Assembly: GCA_900541785.1 (NCBI GenBank)
Contig: UQKY01000013.1
Span: 1-46,120, forward strand
Length of the DNA: 46,120 nt
DNA from: an uncultured Collinsella sp.
Lineage (GTDB): Bacteria > Actinomycetota > Coriobacteriia > Coriobacteriales > Coriobacteriaceae
Reading direction: 5' to 3'
The position numbers and the translations under genes were made by a program. Of this stretch, positions 24,050-32,295 are shown piece after piece. Every line of letters begins with the position of its first letter. Position 1 is the stretch's first letter. The notes under the pieces were generated by a model. The model saw only the letters and a list, made by a program, of their open reading frames with translations. It ran no database searches and had not been told where the DNA came from.

Positions 24050-24264
24050 TGAAGCCCGCAGAGATTCGTGAGCTCTCGGACGCTCAGCTCGTTGAGAAGC
24101 TGAAGGAAATGCGCGCCGAGCTCTTTAACCTTCGTTTCCAGATGGCCACCAGCCAGCTGGACAACACCGCTCGCGTCAACACCGTGAAGAAGGACATCGC
24201 TCGCGTCCTCACGGAGCAGCGCGCCCGTGAGATCGCAGCGGAGAAGTCCGCTGTCGCCGAGTAG
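24049..24264 (+). CDS. rpmC: 50S ribosomal protein L29
   Basis: The 71-residue helical protein starts MKPAEIRELSDAQLVEKLKE and contains ELFNLRFQMATSQLDN, typical of L29. The ATG overlaps the rplP stop (TAATG). Confidence 0.95.
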   Translation: MKPAEIRELSDAQLVEKLKEMRAELFNLRFQMATSQLDNTARVNTVKKDIARVLTEQRAREIAAEKSAVAE

Positions 24265-24280
24265 GACCTAAGGAGAGAAC

Positions 24281-24541
24281 ATGACTGATTCGCGTAACTC
24301 GCGTAAGGTCCGTACGGGTGTCGTTACCTCCGTCTCCGGTGCCAAGACCATTGTTGTCACCATCACCGAGCGCAAGCGTCACCCCAAGTACGGCAAGATG
24401 ATGACCAGCTCCAAGAAGCTGCACGCTCACGACGAGGAGTGCACGGCTGGCGTGGGCGACACCGTCCGCGTTATGGAGACCCGTCCTATGTCCAAGATGA
24501 AGCGTTGGCGCCTCATCGAGGTCGTCGAGCGCGCTAAATAA
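24281..24541 (+). CDS. rpsQ: 30S ribosomal protein S17
   Basis: The 86-residue protein has RKVRTGVVTSVSGAKTIVVT and the family block MMTSSKKLHAHDE, and ends in RWRLIEVVERAK. AAGGAGAG precedes the ATG. A 118-base gap follows before rplN. Confidence 0.95.
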   Translation: MTDSRNSRKVRTGVVTSVSGAKTIVVTITERKRHPKYGKMMTSSKKLHAHDEECTAGVGDTVRVMETRPMSKMKRWRLIEVVERAK

Positions 24542-24659
24542 GCAGTCGCTCTTACGACTTGTACGTTTCCGAAGATGTGCGTATGCCTGGCTTGCATACC
24601 ACAGGCCGTATAAAGGCAGCGCACCTCTCTTCGGTTCTTAGTTCGGAGGAACATCTACC

Positions 24660-25028
24660 ATGATTCAGATGCAAACCATGCTGAACGTCGCCGACAACTC
24701 CGGCGCTCGCAAGATTCGCTGCATCAAGGTGCTTGGCGGTTCCAAGCGTCGTTATGCAGGCATCGGCGATGTGTTCATCGGTGCTGTCCAGGAGGCTACC
24801 CCTGGCGCCAACGTCAAGAAGAAGGACGTTGTCCGTTGCGTCGTCGTTCGCACCGTTAAGGAGATCCGCCGCAAGGATGGCTCCTACATTCGCTTTGATG
24901 AGAACGCCTGCGTTGTCATCAACAACGATGGTTCGCCCGTCGGCACCCGTATCTTCGGGCCCGTCGCTCGCGAGCTTCGTGACAAGAAGTACATGAAGAT
25001 CGTCTCGCTCGCTCCCGAGACCCTGTAG
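24660..25028 (+). CDS. rplN: 50S ribosomal protein L14
   Basis: The 122-residue protein starts MIQMQTMLNVADNSGARKI and ends ELRDKKYMKIVSLAPETL, as in nearly all L14 proteins. GGAGG precedes the ATG. The 118-base gap upstream holds an inverted-repeat-rich stretch and a weak candidate promoter (TTGTAC, 17 bases, TATGCC) but nothing decisive. Confidence 0.96.
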   Translation: MIQMQTMLNVADNSGARKIRCIKVLGGSKRRYAGIGDVFIGAVQEATPGANVKKKDVVRCVVVRTVKEIRRKDGSYIRFDENACVVINNDGSPVGTRIFGPVARELRDKKYMKIVSLAPETL

Positions 25029-25041
25029 TTAGGGGAGATAT

Positions 25042-25347
25042 ATGTATATCAAGAAGGGCGATAAGGTCCAGGTTCTCTCTGGTAAGGATCGCGGCAAGCA
25101 GGGCGTTGTCCTGCGTGCTCTCCCCGCCGAGAACAAGGTCGTTGTCGAGGGCGTTTCGGTCGTCAAGAAGGCCGTCAAGCCCAACGCTGCCAACCAGCAG
25201 GGCGGCATCGTTTCGCAGGAGGCTCCTATCGACGCCTCCAACGTCAATCTCGTCTGCCCCGAGTGCGGTAAGGTTACCCGCGTCGGTCACGAGAAGGACG
25301 GCAAGAACAAGCTGCGCGTCTGCAAGAAGTGCGGCCACAAGTTCTAA
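25042..25347 (+). CDS. rplX: 50S ribosomal protein L24
   Basis: The 101-residue protein has the KOW motif near the N-terminus (KGDKVQVLSGKDRGKQGVVL) and a C-terminal CPECGK...CKKCGHKF four-cysteine segment typical of zinc-binding L24 variants. It is the last gene of this operon: a terminator follows where rplE, rpsN and the rest of the spc operon would normally come. Confidence 0.95.
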   Translation: MYIKKGDKVQVLSGKDRGKQGVVLRALPAENKVVVEGVSVVKKAVKPNAANQQGGIVSQEAPIDASNVNLVCPECGKVTRVGHEKDGKNKLRVCKKCGHKF

Positions 25348-25374
25348 GCTGCCCGCAACATCAAGTTGCTAGCT

Positions 25375-25410
25375 AAGGCCCGGATGCCCCCACGGCACCC
25401 GGGCCTTTTT
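25375..25410 (+). terminator. Terminator of the rplC-rplX operon
   Basis: AAGGCCCGG (25375-25383) pairs with CCGGGCCTT (25399-25407 region), followed by a run of T. Confidence 0.9.
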
Positions 25411-25433
25411 CTATCCCTACTCGATGGCTTCTA

Positions 25434-25540
25434 CTCATTGGGGACAGACTTAAATGAGCAGTCGTTGGGGACGTTCTTAAACGGCTAGTTGACGGGGACA
25501 GCCTTGCCACTAAAGCGTCACATGGGGACAGTCCCTTCAG
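25434..25540. repeat. Cluster of small GGGGACAG hairpins
   Basis: Several short palindromes follow one another. CTCATT...AAATGAG (25434-25458) and GTCGTT...AAACGGC (25461-25485) both enclose GGGGAC...CTTAA; TGACG...CGTCA (from about 25490) encloses GGGGACAG; a further GGGGACAGTCCC lies near 25524. The stems differ and the loops are alike, as in the elements at 15, 15871, 27723 and 28091. No gene lies in 25,411-25,688. Confidence 0.6.
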
Positions 25541-25688
25541 GTGCCGGCAGCTGGGTCCCTATGTGCCGGTAGTTCAGGGCGGTTCATTGATACCTGATGC
25601 CTTCTCAGAGGGGTTGAGTAATACAGCCCGCTCTCTCTTTTAGGGCTTTGGTGTGCCGCCTCTTTATGTCTCACAAGGATCGTCGCAT

Positions 25689-25820
25689 GCGCATTTACGC
25701 GCAGAGTCTTGCGCGATAATGCGCATAACCGCGCAAACATGTGCAAACTATGGCTAAATAGTGACTGAAAAGCAAATAGACACGCAAATACGAGCAAATT
25801 CGCGCGTATTTGTGCGAATA
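25689..25820. promoter_or_regulatory. Helically phased GCGCA / GCAAA motif array
   Basis: GCGCA-like pentamers start at 25689, 25699, 25711, 25721, 25731 and 25741, that is every 10-12 bases. After 30 bases a second run of GCAAA starts at 25772, 25784 and 25794, followed by GCGCG and GTGCG at about 25804 and 25812. All lie on one face of the helix just upstream of the oxidoreductase/DeoR pair. A cooperative binding region for the DeoR-type protein is the simplest reading. Confidence 0.6.
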
Positions 25821-25866
25821 TAAGGCTGTTGGAAATGAAGAACTTTCGATGACTCAGGAGGCACTC

Positions 25867-26946
25867 ATGGCAGATTCCACGCAGGTTCCACTCGACTCCG
25901 CGGCAGCCGCAAAGGCGGCGTTTGCCTCGGTCCAGGATCAGCCGTTCCCCGATGATATCTTTACGACCCCCGAGCTCCGCTGGGCCGTGATCGGGTGCGG
26001 CGTTATCGCCAACCAAATGGCCCAGTCCCTCGCTCTGGCCGGTCGCAAGCTCGCGGGTGTCGCCAACCGTACGCTGTCCAAGGCCCAGGCTTTTGCCGAG
26101 CAGTATGGCGTCGAAAAGGTGTACGAGACGGTTGAGGACCTCTACGCCGATCCGGACATCGACGCCGTCTATATCACCACGCCGCACAACACGCATATCA
26201 CCTATCTGCGTGCCGCGCTGGCTGCCGGCAAGCACGTGCTCTGCGAGAAGGCCATTACCCTCAACTCTGCCGAGCTCGACGAGGCCCGTGCCATCGCCGA
26301 CGAGCACAACGTGGTCCTTATGGATGCCACCACGGTGCTCCACATGCCGTTGTATCAGGAGCTGCGCCGTCGCATGGATGCGGGCGACTTTGGCCGCATG
26401 AACCTCGCCCAGCTCAACTTTGGCAGCTATAAGGAGTACGGCGACCTGACCAACCGCTTCTACAATCGCAGTCTTGCCGGCGGCGCCATGCTCGACATTG
26501 GTGTGTATGCCCTGTCCGTCATGCGCCTGTTTATGGCCAGCCAGCCAGCCGAGGTCGTGTCTCTGGGCAATACCTGCGAGACTGGCGTTGACGTCGCGGG
26601 TGGCATTGTCTGCCGTAATGCTGAGCAGCAGCTGGGCGTTGTGAGCCTTACGCTCCACTCCAAGCAGCCCAAGCGCTCGGTCATCAGCTTCGATAAGTGC
26701 TATATCGAGGTCAACGAGTATCCGCGTGCCGACCATGCGACCATTGTGTGGACTGCAGACGGTCACCGTGAGGAGGTCCACGCTGGCACCGAGGCATACG
26801 CTCTGTGCTACGAGATGGCCGACCTGGAGAAGGCCGTTGCCGGCGATGATTCGAAGCGCGAGCTTCTGGGCTATGCTTCTGATGTTATGGAGCTGATGAC
26901 CAAGCTCCGCGCCGACTGGGGAGTCGTGTACCCCGAGGAGGAGTAA
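25867..26946 (+). CDS. Gfo/Idh/MocA-family oxidoreductase
   Basis: The 359-residue NAD(P)-dependent enzyme has a Rossmann fold starting WAVIGCGVIANQMAQSL (about 40-55) and the substrate-binding half with CEKAITLN (family usually has EKP, here EKA) and GGAMLDIGVYALS. Members oxidise or reduce sugars, inositols or related polyols; the substrate is not predictable. ATG at 25867 is chosen for AGGAGG at 25856-25861; in-frame starts at 25849 and 25810 lack such a site. It forms an operon with the DeoR regulator three bases downstream. Confidence 0.88.
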   Translation: MADSTQVPLDSAAAAKAAFASVQDQPFPDDIFTTPELRWAVIGCGVIANQMAQSLALAGRKLAGVANRTLSKAQAFAEQYGVEKVYETVEDLYADPDIDAVYITTPHNTHITYLRAALAAGKHVLCEKAITLNSAELDEARAIADEHNVVLMDATTVLHMPLYQELRRRMDAGDFGRMNLAQLNFGSYKEYGDLTNRFYNRSLAGGAMLDIGVYALSVMRLFMASQPAEVVSLGNTCETGVDVAGGIVCRNAEQQLGVVSLTLHSKQPKRSVISFDKCYIEVNEYPRADHATIVWTADGHREEVHAGTEAYALCYEMADLEKAVAGDDSKRELLGYASDVMELMTKLRADWGVVYPEEE

Positions 26947-26949
26947 GCG

Positions 26950-27696
26950 ATGCTTGCGGAAGATAGGCTCAACGCGATCGTGACGATGGTGCAGCAGGCC
27001 GGCTCGGTTACCGTGCCGGAGCTTGCTGAAGCCCTGGGCGTGACGGCGTCTACCATTCGGCGCGACCTGCAGGCGCTCGACCGTGCACACCGTATCGCCA
27101 AGGTGCACGGAGGCGCGACGAGTCTGGAGCGTGCGCACGTGACGCGCGACCTGACGATCAGCGAGCGCAGTGATCTCCATAACGATGACAAGGAGCGCAT
27201 CTGCGCCCGTGCGGCGGCGCTTGTGGAGCCCGAGGGCTTTGTGTACATCGATTCAGGTTCGACGACGCTTAGGCTCATCGAGCATCTTCCGCGCCTTGAG
27301 GGCGTCACCTATGTGACCGATTCTGTGCTCCATGCTCAGCACCTCGCTCTGCGCGGCATGCGCACCGTGGTGCTGGGCGGCGAGCTCAAGCCCGAGACCG
27401 AGGCGCTCGTCGGTCCCGATGCCTTGGCAACTCTGGACCGCTATAACTTCAACTGCGGCTTTTGGGGTTCCAATGGTATCGCCGCCGAGCAAGGTCTCAC
27501 CACACCGGATATCGAGGAAGCGCAGGTCAAGCGTATCTCGATGCGCCATACCGCCAAACGCTTCGTAATCTCGGACGCCAGTAAATTTGGCATGGTGGCG
27601 CCCGTTAAGTTCGCGGACTTCCGCGACGCAACGATTATTACCGCAGGTGAGGTCCCCGCCAAGTATCGGGCGATGGATAACGTCATCACGGTCTAG
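26950..27696 (+). CDS. DeoR/GlpR-family transcriptional regulator
   Basis: The 248-residue protein has an N-terminal winged helix-turn-helix (about 5-57; VPELAEALGVTASTIRRDLQ is the recognition region, followed by the KVHGGA hinge). The C-terminal DeoR sensor domain contains DSGSTTLRLIEHL and a later DGxxxEQGLTTPD-like region (SNGIAAEQGLTTPDI). Such proteins usually repress sugar-metabolism genes and respond to a phosphosugar. Coupling to the oxidoreductase and the phased array upstream suggest autoregulation of the pair. Confidence 0.92.
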   Translation: MLAEDRLNAIVTMVQQAGSVTVPELAEALGVTASTIRRDLQALDRAHRIAKVHGGATSLERAHVTRDLTISERSDLHNDDKERICARAAALVEPEGFVYIDSGSTTLRLIEHLPRLEGVTYVTDSVLHAQHLALRGMRTVVLGGELKPETEALVGPDALATLDRYNFNCGFWGSNGIAAEQGLTTPDIEEAQVKRISMRHTAKRFVISDASKFGMVAPVKFADFRDATIITAGEVPAKYRAMDNVITV

Positions 27697-27722
27697 CGAC
27701 AGGGGACAGGACAAGGCCAAAG

Positions 27723-27755
27723 CCGCCACAAAGGTGCCTGTCCCCATTGTGGTGG
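27723..27755. repeat. REP-like palindrome (CCTGTCCCC loop), left copy
   Basis: CCGCCACAA (27723-27731) pairs with TTGTGGTGG (27747-27755) around a loop GGTGCCTGTCCCC. An almost identical element at 28091-28129 lies in the same orientation at the other end of this intergenic region. An extra GGGGACAGGAC half-copy is at about 27703. Confidence 0.75.
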
Positions 27756-27788
27756 TAAGCAACGAAAACCGAGTAGTTTTCTCAATAG

Positions 27789-27826
27789 AAAAGTGGCAAC
27801 GTCCATTACGGGCGTTGCCACTTTCG
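27789..27826. terminator. Terminator after the DeoR gene
   Basis: AAAGTGGCAACG (27790-27801) pairs perfectly with CGTTGCCACTTT (27813-27824), followed by CGTTGT. The A-rich left side allows use from both strands. Confidence 0.75.
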
Positions 27827-27841
27827 TTGTCAGCCGGTTTT

Positions 27842-28059
27842 GTCTAAGTCTGTAACAACTAGACCGTTAAAAGTGGGTTAGATGTTACAGATTGAGATAC
27901 TTTCGAACCGCGCCGCCCCTTTGTCTCAATCTGTAACAGCTGGGACCGATTTTGCCGAGTTATTGTTACAGATTGAGATTTTCCCTTAAGGGGGATTCGA
28001 ATGTCTCGATCTGTAACAGATAGACCGGAAAAAGGGTTCTAACTGTTACGGATCGAGAC
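27842..28059. repeat. Three tandem 57-bp palindromic units, period about 80 bp
   Basis: Units at 27842-27898, 27923-27979 and 28003-28059 each begin GTCT(A/C)A/GxTCTGTAACA and end with the complement TGTTACxGATxGAGA. The third unit changes AAT to GAT at both ends (CTCGATCTGTAACAG with CTGTTACGGATCGAG), so the pairing is preserved. The inner parts share GGACCG/AGACCG and a weak GGGTT segment. The spacers are 23-24 bases and not alike. The array lies between convergent genes. It has no coding potential I can support. Confidence 0.8.
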
Positions 28060-28090
28060 GTTTTGGGACCGCGGCTGAGCCATTGCGGCA

Positions 28091-28129
28091 AAACCACCAC
28101 AAAGGTGCCTGTCCCCATTGTGGTGGTTT
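28091..28129. repeat. REP-like palindrome (CCTGTCCCC loop), right copy
   Basis: AAACCACCACAA (28091-28102) pairs perfectly with TTGTGGTGGTTT (28118-28129) around a loop with GGTGCCTGTCCCC. It overlaps the last two bases of the convergent pseudouridine synthase gene. It forms a direct repeat with 27723-27755. Confidence 0.75.
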
Positions 28130-28787
28130 AGGGCTCCCAGGGGCAGGGGGCTTCGATGTGGATGTGCTCGCCGGTTACGGGATGCGTAAAGGACACGCTG
28201 TGGGCATGGAGCATCAGGCCGCAGGGACGCGGCGTGCCGTAGAGCTCGTCGCCCACCAGGGGATGACGCTCGCTCGCCAGATGCACGCGGATCTGGTGTT
28301 TGCGGCCGGTGAGCAGCTCGACATCGATATACGAACGCGTGGGCAGGCCTCGGCGGCTCTTAAGGCGCTTGAGCACCTTCACGCGCGTTTGAGACGGCTT
28401 GCCGCTGGCGCCGACGCGCATCTTGCGGCTGTCGTGACGGTCGCGGGCGATGGGCTTGTCGATGAGCTTCTCGTTCCAGTCGATCTTGCCCTCGGCGAGC
28501 GCCAGGTAGTGCTTTTCGAAAGCGTGGTCGATGACCATCTGGTCAAAGGCGGGCTGCGTCTGCTTGTCGAGCGAAAACAGCACCACGCCGGTGGTGTCGC
28601 GGTCCAGGCGGTTGAGCGGCTGCATGTCGGTCGCGGCAAAGCCGTCGCCCATCGCCAGCAGCAGGTCGCTGGCGTAGTCGGTGAGCGTGCGCTCGCCGGT
28701 GCCGTCACCGTGTACAATCATGCCGGCGGGTTTGTCGATGGCCATGAGCCAGGCATCGCAGTAGAGGACTTGAGGTTCTTCGTTCAC
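28128..28787 (-). CDS. RluA-family pseudouridine synthase
   Basis: The 219-residue enzyme isomerises uridine to pseudouridine in rRNA or tRNA. The catalytic Asp lies in the NRLDRDTTGVVLFS motif (family HRLDxxTSG); GRKHQIRVHLA and DELYG are also typical. There is no N-terminal S4 domain, so it is of the short RluA/TruC type. The start is GTG at 28787 with AAAGG upstream. It is 15 bases downstream of the U32 gene and probably co-transcribed. The target uridine is not predictable. Confidence 0.93.
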   Translation of the reverse strand: MNEEPQVLYCDAWLMAIDKPAGMIVHGDGTGERTLTDYASDLLLAMGDGFAATDMQPLNRLDRDTTGVVLFSLDKQTQPAFDQMVIDHAFEKHYLALAEGKIDWNEKLIDKPIARDRHDSRKMRVGASGKPSQTRVKVLKRLKSRRGLPTRSYIDVELLTGRKHQIRVHLASERHPLVGDELYGTPRPCGLMLHAHSVSFTHPVTGEHIHIEAPCPWEP

Positions 28788-28802
28788 GTGTAAGCCTTTC
28801 GG

Positions 28803-31298
28803 TTAGCTAATTCCCACAAACATGCAGCCCGAGGTGGCACCGCGTAGGCGGGCGGCCGGCTTGCGGCCGGCTTGCGCGGCCTCGACGGCGCGACGGACGC
28901 GGGCGACGGCACGACCCACCTCATCCGCCTCGAGCAGCGTTCCGTCCACCATGAAACGACGCACACCGGCATCGAGCAGCTGAGGAACCTGCGGCGTGAG
29001 GTCGATGGGGTAGGCGTCGTACAGGCGAGAGCGGCCATGGATGTCGGTACGGACGGGCATGACCTTTCCGTCGATATTCTTGAGCGAGAGCTTGCGGGCA
29101 CGCAGGCGGCAGTTGGCGCAATCGTGGATGCAGCCGTTGGCGACCTGCAGAATGCAATGCTCGCTTGTCATAACGCGCGGGCGGCCGAAAACGGTGATGC
29201 CCAGAGCCGCGGGCGCGGCGGCGCCGAGCGAGACAATCTCGTCGAGCGTGATCTCGGGCGAGAGCCAAAACGCACCAGCTCCGCGCTCGGCAAGCGCCTC
29301 CATGCAGGGCGTGTTGTGCACCGGCAGGCAAGAGCGAATCTCGGCTGTGGCGCCGGCCTGCGCGGCTACGGCGAGCTCGGAGATATTGCCGACGGCGACG
29401 GTGGCTCCAGCATTGATCCAGGGATCGACGCGCTCGTGGTCGACGGCGCGGCAGACCTCGTCGAGTACAGGCACGATACCCTGCCCAAATGCATCGGCGG
29501 GGGAGAGCTCGGCCGCATCGAGCGCGTCGGTGGTCATGTAGATGCGCGTTGCACCCTCCACGCGCGCTGCCTCGGCGGCTTCGAGCGAGGTGACGGTGGC
29601 GCAGATCTGCGACTCATCGCGGTAGTGCTCGGGCGCGGGGCGGGAATCACTGGTTACAATCGCCGGCAACTCGAGCGTTTTCGCACGCTCCTCGTACGGT
29701 GCCAGAATGGCCTCCTCCAGCGCTTTACAGGCGGCGGCGCGCACCTTGTGCACGGCGGAGAAGCCCATACCGCAGCCGGCGTCGAGCGAAATGTCAAAGC
29801 TTGCTGCCTCAAAGGGCGAGGAGCCCATGCGGCCTACATGCTCCACCAGATCGGACGCCTCGACCGCACGGGTCTTGGCGGCCTCGACGGTAAAGCCCGT
29901 GGCCGTTGCCGTAAGCGAAGGGTTGTCACAGCAGGTGAGTGTGACAGTAAACGGCTCGCCCAGACGCGCCACGACGGACACATCAACAGCTCGGCGGCGC
30001 AGCACATCGCGTTTGAGCGCGGCGCCGGCGGCATCGATGGCGCGCTGGCTGCGGATGACGCGCACGCGGCAGCCCTCGGGCATGCTGCGGGGCACGCGAC
30101 ACTCGATGATGTCACCGGCGGCGGCATCATCGGTAGCGATAGTGGTTAGGAACTGGTCGAACTCGTCATCGTGGCGAAGTTCCAACAAGTCGCCCTTGCC
30201 CACGGGTTCAAACAGCTCAATGCGGGCGATGGCGGCGCGGCGACGGCGGTCGTCGGGCTTGAGGCCACGCACATCGCGGTTGGCCGGGCGGCTGCCCAGC
30301 ACCGTGCCCACGATCTGGCCGCGGTTGTTGGAGCGCTCGTAGCTCATCATCTCGTCGCCCGAGGTGCCGTCCTGATAGGCGTGCGTAAAGTCGCGGTTGA
30401 AGCAGCGCTTGAGCTGGCGCTGGCGGGCGGCTTCCTCGTCCTTGGCAACGGTGGTTCCGGATAGCATGTCGTCAATTTCGTGACGATACACATCAACGAT
30501 GGAGTACACGTAATCGGGCGCCTTCATGCGGCCCTCGAGCTTGAGCGACGCGGCGCCGGCGTCATACAGACGGCGAACAAGCTGCGAAGTGTTGGTGTCG
30601 CGCGGGCATAGCGCACGCTCGCGGCCGGCGGGGGAGAGCGCGCGGCCGTTCTCGTCGATCAGCTCGTAAGGCAGGCGACAGGGCTGAGCGCACATGCCGC
30701 GGTTGGCCGAGCGGCCCGCCATGGCAAAGCTCGACAGCAGGCACAGACCCGAGTAGCAAAAGCAGATGGCGCCGTGGCTAAAGACCTCAAGGTCCACATC
30801 GGGCGCGGCATCGTGAATGGCGGCAATCTCGTCGATGGAAAGCTCGCGCGAGAGGGTCACGCGGTCGGCGCCCTGCTCGCGGCACCAAAGGGTTCCGCGG
30901 TCGTCGTGGATGTTTGCTTGGGTTGAGATATGCGTCTCGATGCCGGGCATCGTGCGCTTGACCTCAAAGAACAGACCCCAGTCCTGGATGATGAAGGCGT
31001 CAGCGCCCAGCGTGGAGCAGCGATGGATGAGTTGCAGCGCATCGCCCATCTCGGACTGCTTGATGACGATGTTGACCGTAACGTAGACGCGCGACCCGGC
31101 CAGGTGCGCGGCGCGGCAGGCCTGCTCAAAGGCCTTGTCGGTAAAGTTGGTGGCCTTGCGGCGGGCGTTGAAGCTGCCCATGCCGCAGTAGATGGCGTCT
31201 GCCCCGGCGGCGAGTGCGGCGGCAAAGGGCTCGGGCCCTCCGGCTGGGGCCAAGAGCTCGGGTCTGCGGTTGGTGGTTCGACTGGCGGTTGCGGTCAT
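28803..31298 (-). CDS. U32-family protein, RlhA/TrhP-like (long form)
   Basis: This 831-residue protein has the U32 core at about 14-350: LLAPAGGPEPFAAALAAGAD, FSHGAICFCYSGLCLLSS and the cysteine-rich CAQPCRLPYEL signature. Two more cysteines appear towards the end (CIHDCANCRL). Although named peptidases, U32 proteins such as RlhA and TrhP are RNA hydroxylation factors that carry an iron-sulfur cluster. The pairing with a pseudouridine synthase fits an RNA-modification operon. At 831 residues it is longer than E. coli RlhA (about 650); the C-terminal third (about 560-800) looks like a second TIM-barrel-type U32 segment. Confidence 0.88.
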   Translation of the reverse strand: MTATASRTTNRRPELLAPAGGPEPFAAALAAGADAIYCGMGSFNARRKATNFTDKAFEQACRAAHLAGSRVYVTVNIVIKQSEMGDALQLIHRCSTLGADAFIIQDWGLFFEVKRTMPGIETHISTQANIHDDRGTLWCREQGADRVTLSRELSIDEIAAIHDAAPDVDLEVFSHGAICFCYSGLCLLSSFAMAGRSANRGMCAQPCRLPYELIDENGRALSPAGRERALCPRDTNTSQLVRRLYDAGAASLKLEGRMKAPDYVYSIVDVYRHEIDDMLSGTTVAKDEEAARQRQLKRCFNRDFTHAYQDGTSGDEMMSYERSNNRGQIVGTVLGSRPANRDVRGLKPDDRRRRAAIARIELFEPVGKGDLLELRHDDEFDQFLTTIATDDAAAGDIIECRVPRSMPEGCRVRVIRSQRAIDAAGAALKRDVLRRRAVDVSVVARLGEPFTVTLTCCDNPSLTATATGFTVEAAKTRAVEASDLVEHVGRMGSSPFEAASFDISLDAGCGMGFSAVHKVRAAACKALEEAILAPYEERAKTLELPAIVTSDSRPAPEHYRDESQICATVTSLEAAEAARVEGATRIYMTTDALDAAELSPADAFGQGIVPVLDEVCRAVDHERVDPWINAGATVAVGNISELAVAAQAGATAEIRSCLPVHNTPCMEALAERGAGAFWLSPEITLDEIVSLGAAAPAALGITVFGRPRVMTSEHCILQVANGCIHDCANCRLRARKLSLKNIDGKVMPVRTDIHGRSRLYDAYPIDLTPQVPQLLDAGVRRFMVDGTLLEADEVGRAVARVRRAVEAAQAGRKPAARLRGATSGCMFVGIS

Positions 31299-31410
31299 AT
31301 CCTGCCTTTCAAAATGCTCAGATATTCAAAAGTATAGTGGTGGTGTTGCGGCGAACGAGCACTGTGGCCCAAGCAGGATAAAGTCTTCAGCAGCCCTTGC
31401 AGCAAAAATG

Positions 31411-31470
31411 ATCCGTTTCCCTCCGTCCCCTATGGATCACCTGATCCGATGGGAACGGAGGGAAACGGAT
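31411..31470. repeat. Inverted repeat with 21-22 bp arms
   Basis: ATCCGTTTCCCTCCGT (31411-31426) and further bases pair with ACGGAGGGAAACGGAT (31455-31470); the loop carries a smaller palindrome GGATCACCTGATCC. It is in the 378-base region between the divergent U32 gene and ridA. It may be a transcription boundary or a REP-like element. Confidence 0.65.
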
Positions 31471-31558
31471 TATTTTGAACTTCACCGTCCGTTCATGCCG
31501 TTCAGCGGCCGACAGGCGCCGTTGGGCGATAAATTATTCTCGCAACGTGATAATAATC

Positions 31559-31587
31559 TTGCATCGCGCGGAAACCTTGAGTACTAT
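31559..31587 (+). promoter_or_regulatory. Promoter of ridA
   Basis: TTGCAT (31559-31564), 17 bases, TACTAT (31582-31587); the predicted leader is about 85 bases. Confidence 0.55.
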
Positions 31588-31676
31588 CCCAAATCAAGCG
31601 CGGTGTTCAGACCGAATTGTGCCTCCCGGTGCGAACGCCGCGCTCACGCTCTCTATCTGATCGTAAGGAGAAAAAC

Positions 31677-32054
31677 ATGAGCAAGACCGTCGTGTCTTCC
31701 GATAACGCACCCGCAGCCATCGGCCCGTATTCCCCCGGCATCCAGACCGGCAACATGGTGTTCCTGTCCGGCCAGCTGGGCATCGACCCCGCAACCGGCA
31801 AGATGCCCGAGGGCGTCGAGGCCCAGGCTAAGCAGTCCCTTGCTAACGTCGAGGCTCTGCTGACCGCTGCCGGTGCCACCTTTGCCGATGTCGTCAAGAC
31901 CACGGTCTACCTGGCCGACATTGCCGACTTCGCTGCCGTGAACGAGATCTACGCTTCCAAGTTCGAGGCCCCGTTCCCCGCGCGCAGCGCTTTCCAGGTT
32001 GCCGCCCTTCCGGCCGGCGGTCTGGTCGAGATCGAGGTCGTCGCCGCTCTCTAA
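31677..32054 (+). CDS. ridA: RidA-family enamine/imine deaminase
   Basis: The 125-residue protein hydrolyses reactive enamines such as 2-aminoacrylate released by PLP enzymes. The catalytic Arg lies in the segment ARSAFQVAALP (about residue 105), and GPYSPGIQTGNMVFLSGQ is typical of the N-terminus. ATG at 31677 follows AAGGAGAAAAAC. It stands alone between its promoter and terminator, beside a YheO-like regulator and a purine cluster. Confidence 0.95.
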   Translation: MSKTVVSSDNAPAAIGPYSPGIQTGNMVFLSGQLGIDPATGKMPEGVEAQAKQSLANVEALLTAAGATFADVVKTTVYLADIADFAAVNEIYASKFEAPFPARSAFQVAALPAGGLVEIEVVAAL

Positions 32055-32084
32055 GGCGTTGGCAACAACTGAACATGACATGCA

Positions 32085-32118
32085 AAAAGACCCTGCAGTG
32101 CGAGCTGCAGGGTCTTTT
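32085..32118. terminator. Terminator of ridA
   Basis: AAAAGACCCTGCAG (32085-32098) pairs perfectly with CTGCAGGGTCTTTT (32105-32118); it can work from both directions. Confidence 0.92.
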
Positions 32119-32150
32119 GTCAAGCGATGGATCACTTGTGGAGCCACCAA

Positions 32151-32278
32151 GGGCAGTCTTTTTGGGACGGGGCTATTTTAGCTACCCCAATAATGCAGGA
32201 TTGCTTTTACTTGCGGCTCATCGAAATCGCGGGCAGAGGGAGGGTAGCTAAAATAGCCCCGTCCCAAAAAGACTGCCC
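32151..32278. repeat. Perfect 37-bp inverted repeat around a 54-base centre
   Basis: The arms 32151-32187 and 32242-32278 are complementary at all 37 positions (starting GGGCAGTCTTTTTGGGACGG). The 54-base centre (32188-32241) shows no similarity to the 69-nt core of the elements at 1864 and 19132. It lies between convergent ridA and the regulator gene, after the ridA terminator. Perfect arms of this length are unlikely by chance and suggest recent formation or active homogenisation. Confidence 0.85.
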
Positions 32279-32295
32279 GCGCTCCATTTTGCTCG

